Shown here piece by piece: positions 31,582 to 45,000 of a stretch of 64,000 bases of DNA. A program made the translations under genes and the position numbers. The stretch is from the NCBI GenBank assembly GCA_947623455.1, contig OX392536.1:35097465-35161464 (forward strand). Direction: 5' to 3'. The DNA is from Mimachlamys varia (taxonomy: Eukaryota > Mollusca > Bivalvia > Pectinida > Pectinidae). The notes beneath the pieces are model-generated. The model was not told where the DNA came from. It searched no databases and saw only the letters and a program-made list of their open reading frames with translations. The stretch's first letter is position 1. Each line of letters begins with the position of its first letter.

Positions 31582-32221
31582 GTGTCCGTCAACATTAAAC
31601 TTAAACGACTTTATCTGAAGAATGGACATGTTTGGCTGATATCTTTGTTGGTAGATCAAAGTTTGAGAACAAAAATGACCTTGACCTACATTGTACTCTC
31701 AAGGTCACAGGGTCAAAATTTCCAAATAACTTGAAATAACTACTTTTAATGAAACAAAATGTATGGAATTTTAATAATCTTATGTGCTTGGTAGACTCAT
31801 CCATCTGATGATGGTGGACATAAAATTATAAGTCAACTGATCAACCAAAACGTTATTTACCTTTTATGATGAATGATCCAATCTTGTAATTAGAGTTCAA
31901 ATTGACTGCCGGGGCTAATCAGGTAAATCTTGCAAAGCATGGAAAAAACACCTTCAAACAATTATACGGTATAAATAACCAAAACACTTCAGTTTGATGT
32001 CATTTTTTATGTAACTGTGAACAAGTGGACAGATTGGTCCATCCTTATCAAGTGACTCCACATATAGATTTTAATACCAGTCATTAAGCTGAGGTAACTA
32101 CAACATGTACCTCCTATGGTATGGGCAGATACAGTGCAGCTAAGATTTGTTGTCGATATTTCGGTGAATCTAGTCTCCTGTATCTAGATTTGTGACTGTA
32201 TTCCCTCTGAAGACTCTCCAA

Positions 32222-33150
32222 TGCGATGGCGTTGCTGTGGACAGAGGAGGGGGTTACCCCTTTAGGACGGGGTTGCTATGGAAAAAGGAGGGGGTTGCCC
32301 CTTTAGGATGGCGTTGCTATGGACAGAGGAGGGGGTTACCCCTTTAGGATTGGGTTGCTATGGACAGAGGAGGGGGTTGCCCCTTTAGGATGGGGTTGCT
32401 ATGGACAGAGGAGGGGGTTGCCCCTTTAGGATGGGGTTACCCCTTTAGGATGGGGTTGCTATGGACAGAGGAGGGGGTTGCCCCTTTAGGATGGGGTTGC
32501 TATGGACAGAGGAGGGGGTTGCCCCTTTAGGATGGGGTTGCTATGGACAGAGGAGGGGGTTGCCCCTTTGGGATTGGGTTGCTATGGACAGAGGAGGGGG
32601 TTGCCCCTTTAGGATGGGGTTGCTATGGACAGAGGAGGGGGTTGCCCCTTTAGGATGGGGTTGCTATGGACAGAGGAGGGGGTTGCCCCTTTAGGATGGG
32701 GTTGCTATGGACAGAGGAGGGGGTTGCCCCTTTAGGATGGGGTTGCTATGGACAGAGGAGGGGGTTGCCCCTTTAGGATGGGGTTGCTATGGACAGAGGA
32801 GGGGGTTGCCCCTTTAGGATGGGGTTGCTATGGACAGAGGAGGGGGTTGCCCCTTTAGGATTGGGTTGCTATGGACAGAGGAGGGGGTTGCCCCTTTAGG
32901 ATTGGGTTGCTATGGACAGAGGAGGGGGTTGCCCCTTTAGGATGGGGTTGCTATGGACAGAGGAGGGGGTTTCCCCTTTAGGATTGGGTTGCTATGGACA
33001 GAGGAGGGGGTTGCTCCTTTAGGATTGGGTTGCTATGGACAGAGGAGGGGGTTGCCCCTTTAGGATTGGGTTGCTATGGACAGAGGAGGGGGTTGCCCCT
33101 TTAGGATGGGGTTGCTATGGACAGAGGAGGGGGTTTCCCCTTTAGGATGG
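32222..33150. repeat. 41-bp G-rich minisatellite
   Basis: About 22 copies of a unit beginning GGGGTTGCTATGGACAGAGG and ending AGGGGGTTGCCCCTTTAGGAT. One partial unit sits near 32430. Followed by a run of 12 G at 33164-33175. The open frame through it (YGQRRGLPLWDW-type repeats) is an artefact. Confidence 0.96.
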
Positions 33151-33175
33151 AGTTGCAGTGGATGGGGGGGGGGGG

Positions 33176-34541
33176 AGGAGGATCACTCCCTATAGGATGG
33201 GGCAGATCGGGAGAGATCTCCCATAAAGATAAGGTTGTAATTGATGGATAGGGGGAGGGGGAAGTCACAAACCTAGATTCAGGGTTCCGTGGCGATTCCT
33301 GTATTGCATAGATGTACGCAGTATTCAGTATTCTATTTTTCTTATTAGCAATATGTATACAATATAAATTACCTCCCTTTGCCCTATTTTTGACAAATAA
33401 AATATCTTCATCACTCAAATTTAATCTATGAAAGATCAATGAACATGGTATATAGTGATATAAGATATGATTTTTTTTCAAGGCTTCTGAGTTTATAATT
33501 TTACCAAAAAGCTAACAGTCTTGAAATGACAAGAAAAGAGATTTCCATAAAACTTATATAATGTTTAGCTGCACTGAACCGTAAACATATAGCCTGTTTC
33601 AATTTCATCTGACATGAACATACAGCTTGTTTCAATTTTCATCTAACATTTAATAATACTTATCACTTGATAAACACGACATTGAGATTTATAAGAAACA
33701 ATTTTTAACATTGATATATATATAATGACATTTCTATTTGAACAAATTTCTCGCATAAATATAATTCTCTACATTGGGGAATCAACTGGATTTTTACAAT
33801 GTAACAAAAACTTTCTATATACAAAATATTACTCAATTACACCAATAGTTCTTCATACATTCAAAATCAACGTTTTTATCATGAGGTTTTGATTGTCTTT
33901 TGTACGGATATATACAGGACTGGGACTAGTGTTAGCCTGATAATATCATACTTACATTATCTGAGACAAGAAACTAAAGCTTGGTCTGGTAAAAACGCAG
34001 AGATTCATAACCAAACGAAAATATTTGATTATCATTATCACATTCAAATAAAAGTTCAGATAATACCGAAATGTTAAAGAGTTTGAGTGACATAGATGAG
34101 TGAACTTTGACCTGACAAGAAAAAATGATACTTGTTACTCTGCCTTATCGCTGGACACCATTATTTACAATGTTGCCTTTTTTGGTCATTATTAGAAAGT
34201 TGTGTAAGAGATGAAGTTTTAAATTTCCTGCTAAATTACTCAACTTGTATACCAAATTTTGTTTTCTTTCAGCCAAACATTCACCTTTTGTCAATGAAAT
34301 CCAATTTTGCGCAATGTTAAGTTTGCCGTACAAGTTTATGCAATAAGTTTATTATGCAGTATATTTATATTTGCTATAAAGATGAAGCAGCTTTTATAAA
34401 GCGGAACTAAAAAAAAGAGAATCAAATAGACAATATTTGATATTATTGTAATGATTACAAATACACAATATTGAAAATAATACATAATATTTGACATACA
34501 AACAGATCCAAGTTAGATTAAGGTAGTTCAGATTCTTCAGT
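33176..34541. other. Intergenic, nothing recognised
   Basis: AT-rich. Open frames of about 60 codons are short and unlike known proteins. No element ends seen. Confidence 0.4.
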
Positions 34542-34696
34542 GGCCAGGCCCCGAGATCATGAAACAAACTTAGACTTCAGTTTGTGCTTAGCCAATCATG
34601 TATGACGTTACTTTTTGTAACGTTAATGTTGATTGGCTAAGTCAAAACTTAAGACAAATTTAGACTTAAGATTATTTCATGATCCTTGGGCCAGGT
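34542..34696. repeat. Foldback element with ATCATGAAAC ends, copy 2
   Basis: Diverged second copy of the element at 31422-31581, with the same arms and the same central GACGTTACTTTTTGTAACGT. Confidence 0.75.
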
Positions 34697-34799
34697 ACAT
34701 CTGTGGTTTATGTCCTATGAACGGCCAGTCATTTAAGAAGGTGCCAGAAAGCTGAAGTTCCTGGAGAAAAACCATCAACCAATGGCCAGTACCTGGTGA

Positions 34800-35150
34800 T
34801 CACAACAACCCCACAGGCCTCAAGGCCACGACCCAAAGGTGAGGGCAAGCGATAGCAGAATGTCAAACACCTTAACTATGACCCAGTAGTGGAGGGCTAG
34901 TTGAAGCAGATCTAGAATGTCAGGCCCATTAACCACGACCCAGAGGTGGAGGGCTAGGGGAAGCAGAATGTCAAGACACCTTAACCATTTCCCAGAGGTG
35001 GAGGGCTAGTGGTAGCAGAATGTCAAGACACCTTAACCATGACCCAGAGGTGGAGGGCTAGTGGTAGCAGAATGTCAGACACATGAACCACTTTGTCACC
35101 ACGACGAAGAGGTGAAGGGCTAGCGGTAGCCGAACATCAGACATTAACCA
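34800..35150. repeat. 52-57-bp imperfect tandem repeat
   Basis: About six diverged copies of a unit with GACCCAGAGGTGGAGGGCTA and AGCAGAATGTCA. Confidence 0.85.
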
Positions 35151-35159
35151 CGTGGCAAC

Positions 35160-38100
35160 TATGGCCGTCCCAATGGTCAGGGATCCTTTTCTTTCATACC
35201 ATGCTTTAATGATTTTTTCCCTTTCTAAACGTGTGGGGAGCAAATAATTAATCTTTACTGCATATAAAAAAATCAAAATAGATGATGTGACTTTCACAAC
35301 AGCCTCAGGTGTTTTATATTATTTTGATTATGATAAATAAATCAATGCTGATTGAATAATAAACAGTGAAAATAAAGTAATAATTACAATGAAAATAAAG
35401 TAATAATTACAATAAGTGTCCTGTTTAGATGAATAAGGGCGCTACATGTACTTCATTTTCAGACATTGCATTTTCAATGCAAATATCTCAAAACTGTTTT
35501 AAATATGGGACATGATGTTCTGAATAATTCTTATTTCAATACATTTTATTTACATATTAAAGATATCAGTAGAATTAAACAAGTTCGGTGTTCAGTGGTC
35601 TGAATAATCTCAAACAAACCATAATTTCTGGACTAAAATAAAATTTCTTTGATTTCATCATCAGTGTCACTGTCTGAAATAACTTAAATTATTAGTTGCA
35701 AGGGAGACAATCCTCACACATCATTTTTATGATAATGCAATATATATAAAACAAAAACATGCACCTTATCTCAATGAAATAACTTAACTAAAAAAAATCA
35801 AAGGAATATGTTTCATGGCCGACTTATCAGCATAACCAGTTTATACAAAATGTCCATGTGTCATTATAACATCACCATTTTTAGAAATGTCTCACATTCA
35901 ATCACAATCACTAGAACGTTTATATATTGTATCTTTATAATTTCTGGAAAATACTATGCAACATTTATGATCCACCAGACACATAAACTTGAGTTGCTAT
36001 GGTGAATTAACTTGGTACAACCAATAATTTCATCACGACATAAAAACAACTATCAAATTACCACACCTTCAATCACAGACACTACAATGTAATATGTTTA
36101 TATTTTTTGGGGAAAATACTATGCACCATTTATGATCAACATGAGTTGCTATGGTAATAAACATATCACAAATATGTACAGGTTTGACTGTTAATACTGT
36201 AATTTAATCTACAATGGGTTCTGTCTGATAAGTCACAACATGAAGATATTGGCAACTGATAAATCCCACAAACTTGTTGGTCAATGTTATAAGTATAAAT
36301 AGATCAAATGCTGACTCTTTACAGTGCTGTGTGAAATTATTAATCATACAAATTTGTTCCAGGAACAAAACAATACAAATGTGACCCCAAAATAATTAAC
36401 AGTCCAGAACAGTGAGGTTCAAGCGACACAATCTTGTATTCAAAAAGGAATGAAAGGAATGCTGTTAGTTCACAGGTTTTGATTCAATTTTTACTGGGCT
36501 TACAGTATATCAATGATCATTATCAAACTAGATCTTGTTGTCAAACTAGATAACAATTGAGGGCCATGAATGGTTTCCATTGACACCTTGGTAAAGCGAT
36601 TGAAATCTACCTAGTAGTTTGGGAGGTGCACCGCTGGTTAAATTAGCCACTATATATGAATATCTTGATCTAGTAAGGATAATACTATAACATTTTGGTT
36701 AATATATGTTAAATGATTTTGGAGGAGGCATCATTTAAAGCACATCTTCGAATTTTACCCCTCCCCTCATTTCCAAAGACACAAGCTTATTTAACTGTAT
36801 CACATTTGATTATTATGCCCAAAGCATGTTCTTATTTAGATTTGGTTGAAAGCTTAATCCAGATTTTTTGGGGGTGGTGGGTGGGGCCCTGAGAAGTGCA
36901 TCCCCAAATGCATACTTTTCCTTTTGAACCCATTTTGTCATGACAAAATTAGAGGCTTACAGAACATTCTTGGTAGAAGCCAGACCAGTTGCAAGGATGA
37001 TACCTGTCCTTGGAAGATTACATATGACCTTCACCAGAGTTTAAAACCTGTGGATTTCACCTGACAGAGCTGTTTGATTCCTCAGATCTACATCAAAGTC
37101 ACATTAAATTAGTCTACTTTTATCATCCACCATTTTTATATTCTGGCAGCCTTAATCTTTTTTTATCGGTTACAAAATAAAATTAATTGTATAATTCTGC
37201 AAACCCAATATTTCTTCAACCAAGAAGGCACGTTTTTCTTGCCTTATTAACCCTTAACCCCTCTGTCCCCGTTATAAAATATACCGTGCTTCAATGTGGT
37301 TGAACCCATTTTGGTTTACAGAGGTGAAGGAGTTAACCAAAATAAATACAGCTTTCCATCCTGATATGTTGACGTTTTTCAATTTTATGATATTGAGGAT
37401 TATACACGCTTTTGATCATCACTTCACCCAAAATGGGACTCTTCATAGTGAAATGTACAGTCAAATATATATATAAGACGGCAGGACTAGGTGAAACTTT
37501 TGAGTTATTATATCTGAGTTTACAGATTATGCAAGTTAGAATATTTAGAGTAATATTTGGCCGGGACCAATGAAATACTGTGAGTTTGATGGTGTCATCA
37601 AGTTATACGATAACGAGATAACAAGATTTGACTGTGTGTTAAATTGAAATATCAATTTAAAGAAATGCTTGTCAATCTTTTATTAATAAGTATCATTCAC
37701 TTTATTTTCTGTTAAAGAGTTGATATTTTTGGCACAAGGTTCTATAAGTGGAAAGCAAAATATTATTACATATACAATAAGATTAACATATATACATAAG
37801 ATGTAGGCTCTTGAACAGATGAACCCATTCCTGAAGGGTCACTGGTATTTTGGCTGTACTATAATAGTAAGAAAATCAATCAGGACTATTAGACAATACA
37901 CTCAGATCCAATAAGATAAAGTCACACAAGACACAAATAATGAGAGATTATTTCTGACCTAAAACTGTCTGTGTGACCATCATCAACACTTAATTAATAC
38001 ACTAATATACAGTATATTCTAGAATAGACATACGAGTGCCACATAGCTGGTTTTCCATGTCCTTTATTAGGTGTACTACGGTATCTTATTTCAGGGACAC

Positions 38101-38940
38101 ATGTCCTTCATTAGGTGTACTACGGTATCTTATTTCAGGGACACATGTACTGACAATAATATAAGAGATGTAGCCAAGGACTAGACTATATTTTGAACTA
38201 TTAGACACAAACCAAAGAGATAATGAATAAAACCGATAATGACGTTAAATTTTTTTTTTTATGACCAATACACAGGAATTACCGGAGGTATAATGGTTTA
38301 TAAACTGGAAAATATCTTGTGTCCATACATATATGTCCCTGATATAACATTTTATCAATATGTATAGCTTCTAGCCACCCTACATTTACTCCTGGGTATC
38401 ATAGATTATCAGTAGTTCTGTGCTATCTATTAATCCTTTAAATTTCTTGTAAATAAATCTGGATGAGAGCCACATCTATACGGTAGGTCTAGATTTTTAA
38501 TTACTAGGTACACATTTCAAAATACAATCACAAATTATACAATTTCTCTCCCTCAATGAATTATCACATGTAAATTTCAACATATATATATATATGGATG
38601 TATAAAGACTCTACATTTCAATAACATGTATTAAATACAAATCAAAATAATTTTCTTTGGCATGAATAGTACTATTAATCAACAAATACAAATAAGTCAA
38701 CTACTATGTATTAAGATAAACAAAAATATTATACATATCTCAACAAGAAAAAAATAGTTGGTCAGAAAACCAACCATACAGCTCGCCTGTTTGCTCCAAA
38801 CAATTAATTTAATCACAAACCTTAGTAAAAATTATTGTGTGTATCAACTTGAAAGATAAGGTCCAAATTGGATGACAACATTCTACAATCTTGTGCTGAG
38901 TTAAGTATTGACCGGGATCAATCTACATGTGAAGTTTTAT
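35160..38940. other. Intergenic, AT-rich, no gene seen
   Basis: No exon or RNA gene recognised. A 44-bp motif containing GTGTACTACGGTATCTTATT is present twice in tandem at 38066-38153. Two diverged copies of a segment with TTTATGATC and GAGTTGCTATGGT lie near 35960 and 36130. Part of this could be a very long 3' UTR of the phosphatase, but nothing shows it. Confidence 0.4.
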
Positions 38941-38949
38941 GACCGTAGG

Positions 38950-39800
38950 CTCAGTACTTTACTTATAATAGACAGTACTTTAGTTTTAATAGACAGTACT
39001 TTACTTATAATAGACAGTACTTTACTTATAATAGACAGTATACTTTACTTATAATAGACAGTACTTTAGTTTTAATAGACAGTACTTTACTTATAATAGA
39101 CAGTACTTTACTTATAATAGACAGTATACTTTACTTATAATAGACAGTATACTTTACTTATAATAGACAGTACTTTACTTATAATAGACAGTACTTTACT
39201 TATAATAGACAGTACTTTACTTATAATAGACAGTACTTTAGTTTTAATAGATAGTATTTTACTTATAATAGACAGTATTTTACTTACAATAGACAGTATA
39301 CTTTACTTATAATAGACAGTACTTTACTTATAATAGACAGTACTTTACTTATAATAGACAGTACTTTACTTATAATAGACAGTATACTTTACTTATAATA
39401 GACAGTACTTTACTTATAATAGACAGTACTTTACTTATAATAGACAGTACTTTACTTATAATAGACAGTATACTTTACTTATAATAAACAGTACTTTACT
39501 TATAATAGACAGTACTTTACTTATAACAGACAGTACTTTACTTATAACAGACAGTACTTTACTTATAACAGACAGTACTTTACTTATAACAGACAGTACC
39601 TTTACTTAATAACAGACAGTACTTTACTTATAATAGACAGTACTTTACTTATAATAGACAGTATACTTTACTTATAAGACAGTAATTTACTTATAATAGA
39701 CAGTAATTTACTTATAATAGACAGTAATTTACTTATAATAGACAGTATACTTTACTTATAATAGACAGTACTTTACTTATAATAGACAGTACTTTACTTA
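38950..39800. repeat. 21/23-bp minisatellite
   Basis: About 39 copies of ACAGTACTTTACTTATAATAG, with a 23-bp variant containing ACAGTATACTTTAC. Lies downstream of the phosphatase gene. Confidence 0.95.
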
Positions 39801-40400
39801 TCTATAATGAATTTATTTTAATTATAATTATCCCCCGTTTCGGTGAAAGCAGGGGTTGACAAAGGGTAAACACAAAAGCGGATGTCTAAGAAATGATCTT
39901 TTGTTCTCCAAACAGGCGAGCTGACATAACGTCTATAAACAATGTATAAACAGACTAAGTTACACTTCCTGTTTACAGAAAGGAATCAGATATTGGTTTT
40001 CACTGCGACAGATCTATTTTACAATTCATGTGTATTTCATTTTTATTTTGGTTGGTTTGTACAACAATAAACACAAGGATTTATTGAATTTTTGAGAAAA
40101 AAAAGACATATCATGTGTATTGATTCCAAATAAATATGCAATATGATGAATACTATGATAGGGCATCATATTAATATTAGCTCTTGAATTCCAAGTGCTC
40201 AGAATGAAGACATACTGGTAGCCAATCAAAATACATGTAGAAACAAAAGTTTTGATTACACTTCAAGCTGTTCAGCATAGTTTAAATATACAGGTATGTA
40301 ACTTATGAAATAATGTTTAAATAAAGATAGGATTTCAAATCCTGCCTAAGCAAGAAAAAAAATAAGATGGCACAATGCAAAGAAATAAAGGAGGAGCACT

Positions 40401-40406
40401 TTTATT
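40401..40406 (-). terminator. Candidate poly(A) signal of the DUSP gene
   Basis: Minus-strand AATAAA about 1.1 kb after the DUSP stop codon, inside TATAAATAAAAG. Other hexamers further left are possible, so this is tentative. Confidence 0.3.
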
Positions 40407-41084
40407 TATAATTAAATGAACAACAAAAGTCAACAAAAAATAGAAAAACATTCTGTGATGATTTTTTACAATGTGAATAAATTGTCCTATTACCGTATCT
40501 GACCTAGTAATGACTCCACTCCTTCATCAAAATTACAATTTACATGTATCAACTTACCAGAAAAAAGTTTTTTTATGGCAATTCTTTTTAAGATAATGGA
40601 AAGCTCTACTAACATTCCAATTATCCTAAAAAGTTTACGAGGTGCGTATTACAATGTAGGTCAGATATAGTAATCATATAATGATAAATAATCATCAAAA
40701 ACATTAAAAACAAAAACACATCTGTAACAAATATTCAGTTGTATTGAAACAGTGAATTATCATTCAACTCTGCTTATGTATATTTTATATGGGGAAAGGG
40801 ACCATGGCTAAAATTTAGCCCAACAGTTAACAAGGAATAGCTCTTTTAGAACTTGTTAGCCAACCAATATTGACAAAGAGCAGCTCTAGCGATTTTTTTA
40901 AATAGCTTACCGGGAGAAGACCAAGAGACCTCCATGCCAATAAGCCAATAATTGGCTGCTAATTGGTTAAGAGTAGAACTAGGAGGTCCCCCAGTTAGCC
41001 AAAAGCTGACAAGGAGGAGAACTTAAGATCAGTACAGCAAGCGTGTAGCTGAAATGTGAAATACCTAGAGATTCCACAGTTAGC

Positions 41085-41345
41085 CATTAGCTGATAGGAT
41101 GGTGATTTAGCCATTTTCTCAGCTGGTCATTAGCAATATTGGAGACTATAAAGAGATATCTTAGCCATTTGGTGACAGAAAGGAGAATTAGTAATTTCTC
41201 AGCTAGTCATTAGCAATATGGGAGGCGATAAAGAGATCTCTAAGCCATTAGCTGACTGGGAGATTTAGAGATTTTCTCAGCTAGTCATTAGCAACATGGG
41301 AGGCGATAAAGAGATCTCTAAGCCATTAGCTGACTGGGAGATTTA
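41085..41345. repeat. 76-80-bp triplication near the DUSP 3' end
   Basis: Three copies of a segment containing GCTAGTCATTAGCAATATGG and AGAGATCTCTAAGCCATTAG. If the poly(A) site is near 40400, it is part of the 3' UTR. Confidence 0.85.
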
Positions 41346-41536
41346 GAGCACTAGTTATAAGCAGCCAACAGTAGCCAATCGTTAACCCTTTCAACACTCT
41401 ATACCATAATGGACTAATCAGATAAATGTACAGAATAGTTGATTTAAGTTACATAAGGGAGAAATAGTTACCAGGAAAATGAAGCGTGACACTTTCACTA
41501 GTGAATCAATCCGTTGTAAGGGAATGAGGATGAGGA

Positions 41537-42000
41537 CTAACTTGGAGACAGGAGGGGAGCACTGGGCGGACATGGAAAGGAAAAGTCAAATGAACTAGGA
41601 GTCACCATACATTTAGGTTGACGGGAGAATTCTCTGTCAGGACACTGAGCAAAGTTGAACCCTGGATGAGAGCCGGAACTGACGGCGTCTTCCGGACATA
41701 CTGAATCTGAGCTGCCTATAGAGGATGCTGAGGATGCTGAAGTCGCTCCTGACGATGAAGGGGTCACTGATGAGTCACTAGATAAACAAATCACTCCGAG
41801 TTCACTTTCGTATGTCTTTAACTGTCGCATGAAATTCAGATTTGGCGAAATCACACTGCGGCGAGACTGCACGTGTTCAAATGCTACTTCGAGTCCAATT
41901 TTGGCGGTGAACATGAGGTAGGCGAGACAGATAGTTGCGGACCGACTTACACCAGCGTGACAGTGTACTAGCACTTTACCGGACTGCTCCTTTATTGTAT
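41537..42000 (-). CDS. DUSP1/4: DUSP exon 4 (active site and tail)
   Basis: The acceptor AG is at 42001-42002. It encodes DTIKEQSGKVLVHCHAGVSR onward, then SATICLAYLMFTAKIGLEVA, RRSVISPNLNFMRQL and a Ser-rich tail to TAG/TAA-type stop at 41537-41539. All phosphatase residues are intact. Confidence 0.95.
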
Positions 42001-45000
42001 CTGGAACACAAAACGTATATTTTACTTCAATAGATCAACATTGACAAACAATAAATCACAAAGGAATTTTAATTGATGGTTTAAAGACCCGGCTAAGAGC
42101 TTCGCTACATTTATAGATACAGAATCTTTCCTTTTGTTTTACAATACACTGCACACCTTATAACTCATTCATCCCTTAAATTTCATAATAAACCATTCCA
42201 ACCTTTGAATCGGAAGGGTTCAAATGTTTCTTCAGGGGAGAATGAGTTAAAATGCTTCTGTTTCAATTGAAAGTACATTCAGCAACCGATCATATGAGAA
42301 GAGTTAAAATCAAATTAACAAAACAAGTTTTTTAACAAAATACAAAACCCTGTCAATTCATACTCTCTCTTACCGGTATAGAGAGTAAGGAGAGTTAGAG
42401 TCTTATGTTATTTAAAAGAAAAAAAATCTTTCAGTGGGAAATAACAGTAAGAGTGACGACGTGAAGTAAGTGTCGAGGTTTACCTATAAAAGTAATGCTT
42501 CTTGTAAACCATGCTGCTAAGTCGGCTGTATCATTGTCGTCTATGGGTATATTCATATAGGTAAATTTATCTTCAAAGTGATTTCTGCAGGAGGTGGACA
42601 CGTTGATTAGTGATGTGATGCCGAGTCTCTCGAGCAGCTCAAACTGTGATGCATGCTGGGAGTTTCCCAGGAACAGATATGGTAGAATCTCCACTGGTTC
42701 CCCCTGGCAACGAATAATAAAAAAATGCAACTATTTGGTAAAACAAAATTTGGCATTATAATCCGTTTCAGAAATAAATTAATGAGAACTTTTAAAGGAG
42801 TTCTAAAAAATTGAAAATGGGGCCTCAAAATATATTTGCAACTTTGCAGTGAGAATGTCTCAAATGACATTATATCAAGCTAGGTGTACAATATTATATT
42901 ACTATGACATGATATAAGGTTTACTATGAAGATTTAATTCATAAATTCTTGTTACCTGTACAAATGCCATCTTGGATGACGGTACGTTTGGGTTTACACA
43001 AAGTGTCTGTCGACAAATGGAGCCCTGGATGTCACACAGGTGGGGGTAGCTGGAACAGAACTCGTCAAAGCCACCTGTAACAGGTAAAACATAACAGGTA
43101 TGTATACATCAGGTAATACACAACATGTAATTATACACAATAGGTAATGCATAAAAGGTAATACACAACACGCAATACACAACAAGTAATATACAACAGG
43201 TAATACATAACATGCAATACAATACAGGTAATAAACAAAAGGTAATATACAACAGATAATACACAACAGATAATACACAACAGATAATACACAACAGATA
43301 ATATACCACAGATAATACACAACAGGTAATATACCACAGGTAATACACAACAGATAATACACAACAGATAATACACAACAGGTAATATACCACAGGTAAT
43401 ACACAACAGGCAATACAAAACAGGTAATATACAACAAATAATACACAACAGATAAAACACAACAGGTGATATACCACAGGTAATACACAACAGGTAATAT
43501 ACCAAAGGTAATACACAACAGGTAATATACCACAGGTAATACACAACAGGTAATACACACAGGTAATATACCACAGGTAATCCTCAACAGGTAATACACA
43601 ATAGGCAATACAAAACAGGTAATACACAACAGGTAATATACCACAGGTAATACACAACAGGTAATATACCACAGGTAGTACACAACAGGTAATATACCAC
43701 AGGTAGTACACAACAGGTAATATACCACAGGTAATACACAACAGGTAATATACCAGGTAATACACAACAGGTAATATAGCACAGGTAATACACAACAGGC
43801 GAAATACCACATGCAATACACAACAAGTAATATACAACAGGTAATACACGACAGGTATAATTATACACAAAAGGTAATACGCAACATGCAATACAATACA
43901 GGTAATATACAAAAGTTAATATACAACAGATAATACACAACAGGTAATACACAACAGGTAATATACATGTACCATATGTAATATACCACAGGTAATCCAC
44001 AACATGTAATACACAACAGGCAATACAAAACAGGTAATTATAATATACAACAGGTAATACGCAACAGGTTATACACAACAGGTAATTATACAAAAGAGTT
44101 AAGACACAATAGATAATACACAGCTGATCAGATTACAGCACTAATTTGTGCCTTACTCATCAAACTTTGTAAATACCTGTAGTTGCAGGTACATCAAATT
44201 CAAAGATCACTTTTTTAATTGTTTCTTTGTAATTTTCATTGTGTATTTTAATCAATTGAACAATTACAAATGTGAAATTAATGTGTAATGATAATAATGT
44301 TCGAATCCTACATGTATACTTGATGCCACTTATAAAGGTAAAAACCAAATGAGTGGAAAAGCAATTGATTTAGTTCAATCCAACACAACTTTCCCACTGC
44401 CAAAGCAATGAGCCCTATATATATATATATCTGTTGGGTTGGCGCACCTCTGCAGATGCTTTGTTATCTACAGCAGCTCTTTCCCTCAGTTACTTAATTC
44501 CTGCCTGTTGAGTAATTAACTCAAACCCGGAAAACAAGTTTACAGCGGTGATGATGCGACATTCAGAGTGTATTTCCGCCCCCTTTACAATAACCTACTC
44601 TTCGTAGTAGATTTCCTTTGAACCCAACCTGGCAACAAGCCATTTTGGCTGACTTTACAAAGAGATTATTTACACTACATTACTGGTTCAGAAGATAACT
44701 TGTATTTTGTAAAGAGAAAGAAGAGATGCCAAATTCTTGGGAGATACATGCTATAGTCAAGGATCACAATCAACAGCTGCACTGGTACCATAAGAATAGA
44801 GAATCAAAGAATCATTAGGGACTGCTTGGTGTTGGGGTAGAGAGGAATCATAAGAGTCTGGATGGTGTTGGGGTAGAGAGGAATCATTAGGGACTGGATG
44901 GTGTTGGGGTAAAGAGGACTCATTAGGGACTGGATGGTGTTGGGGTAGACAGGAATCATTAGGGACTGGATGGTGTTGGGGTAGAGAGGAATCATTAGGG

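Noticed and set aside
42994..44093. Long Cys/Tyr/Leu-rich frames that look like membrane proteins
   Set aside because: They arise from the 14/28-bp array in DUSP intron 1; several overlapping frames are open on the same strand.
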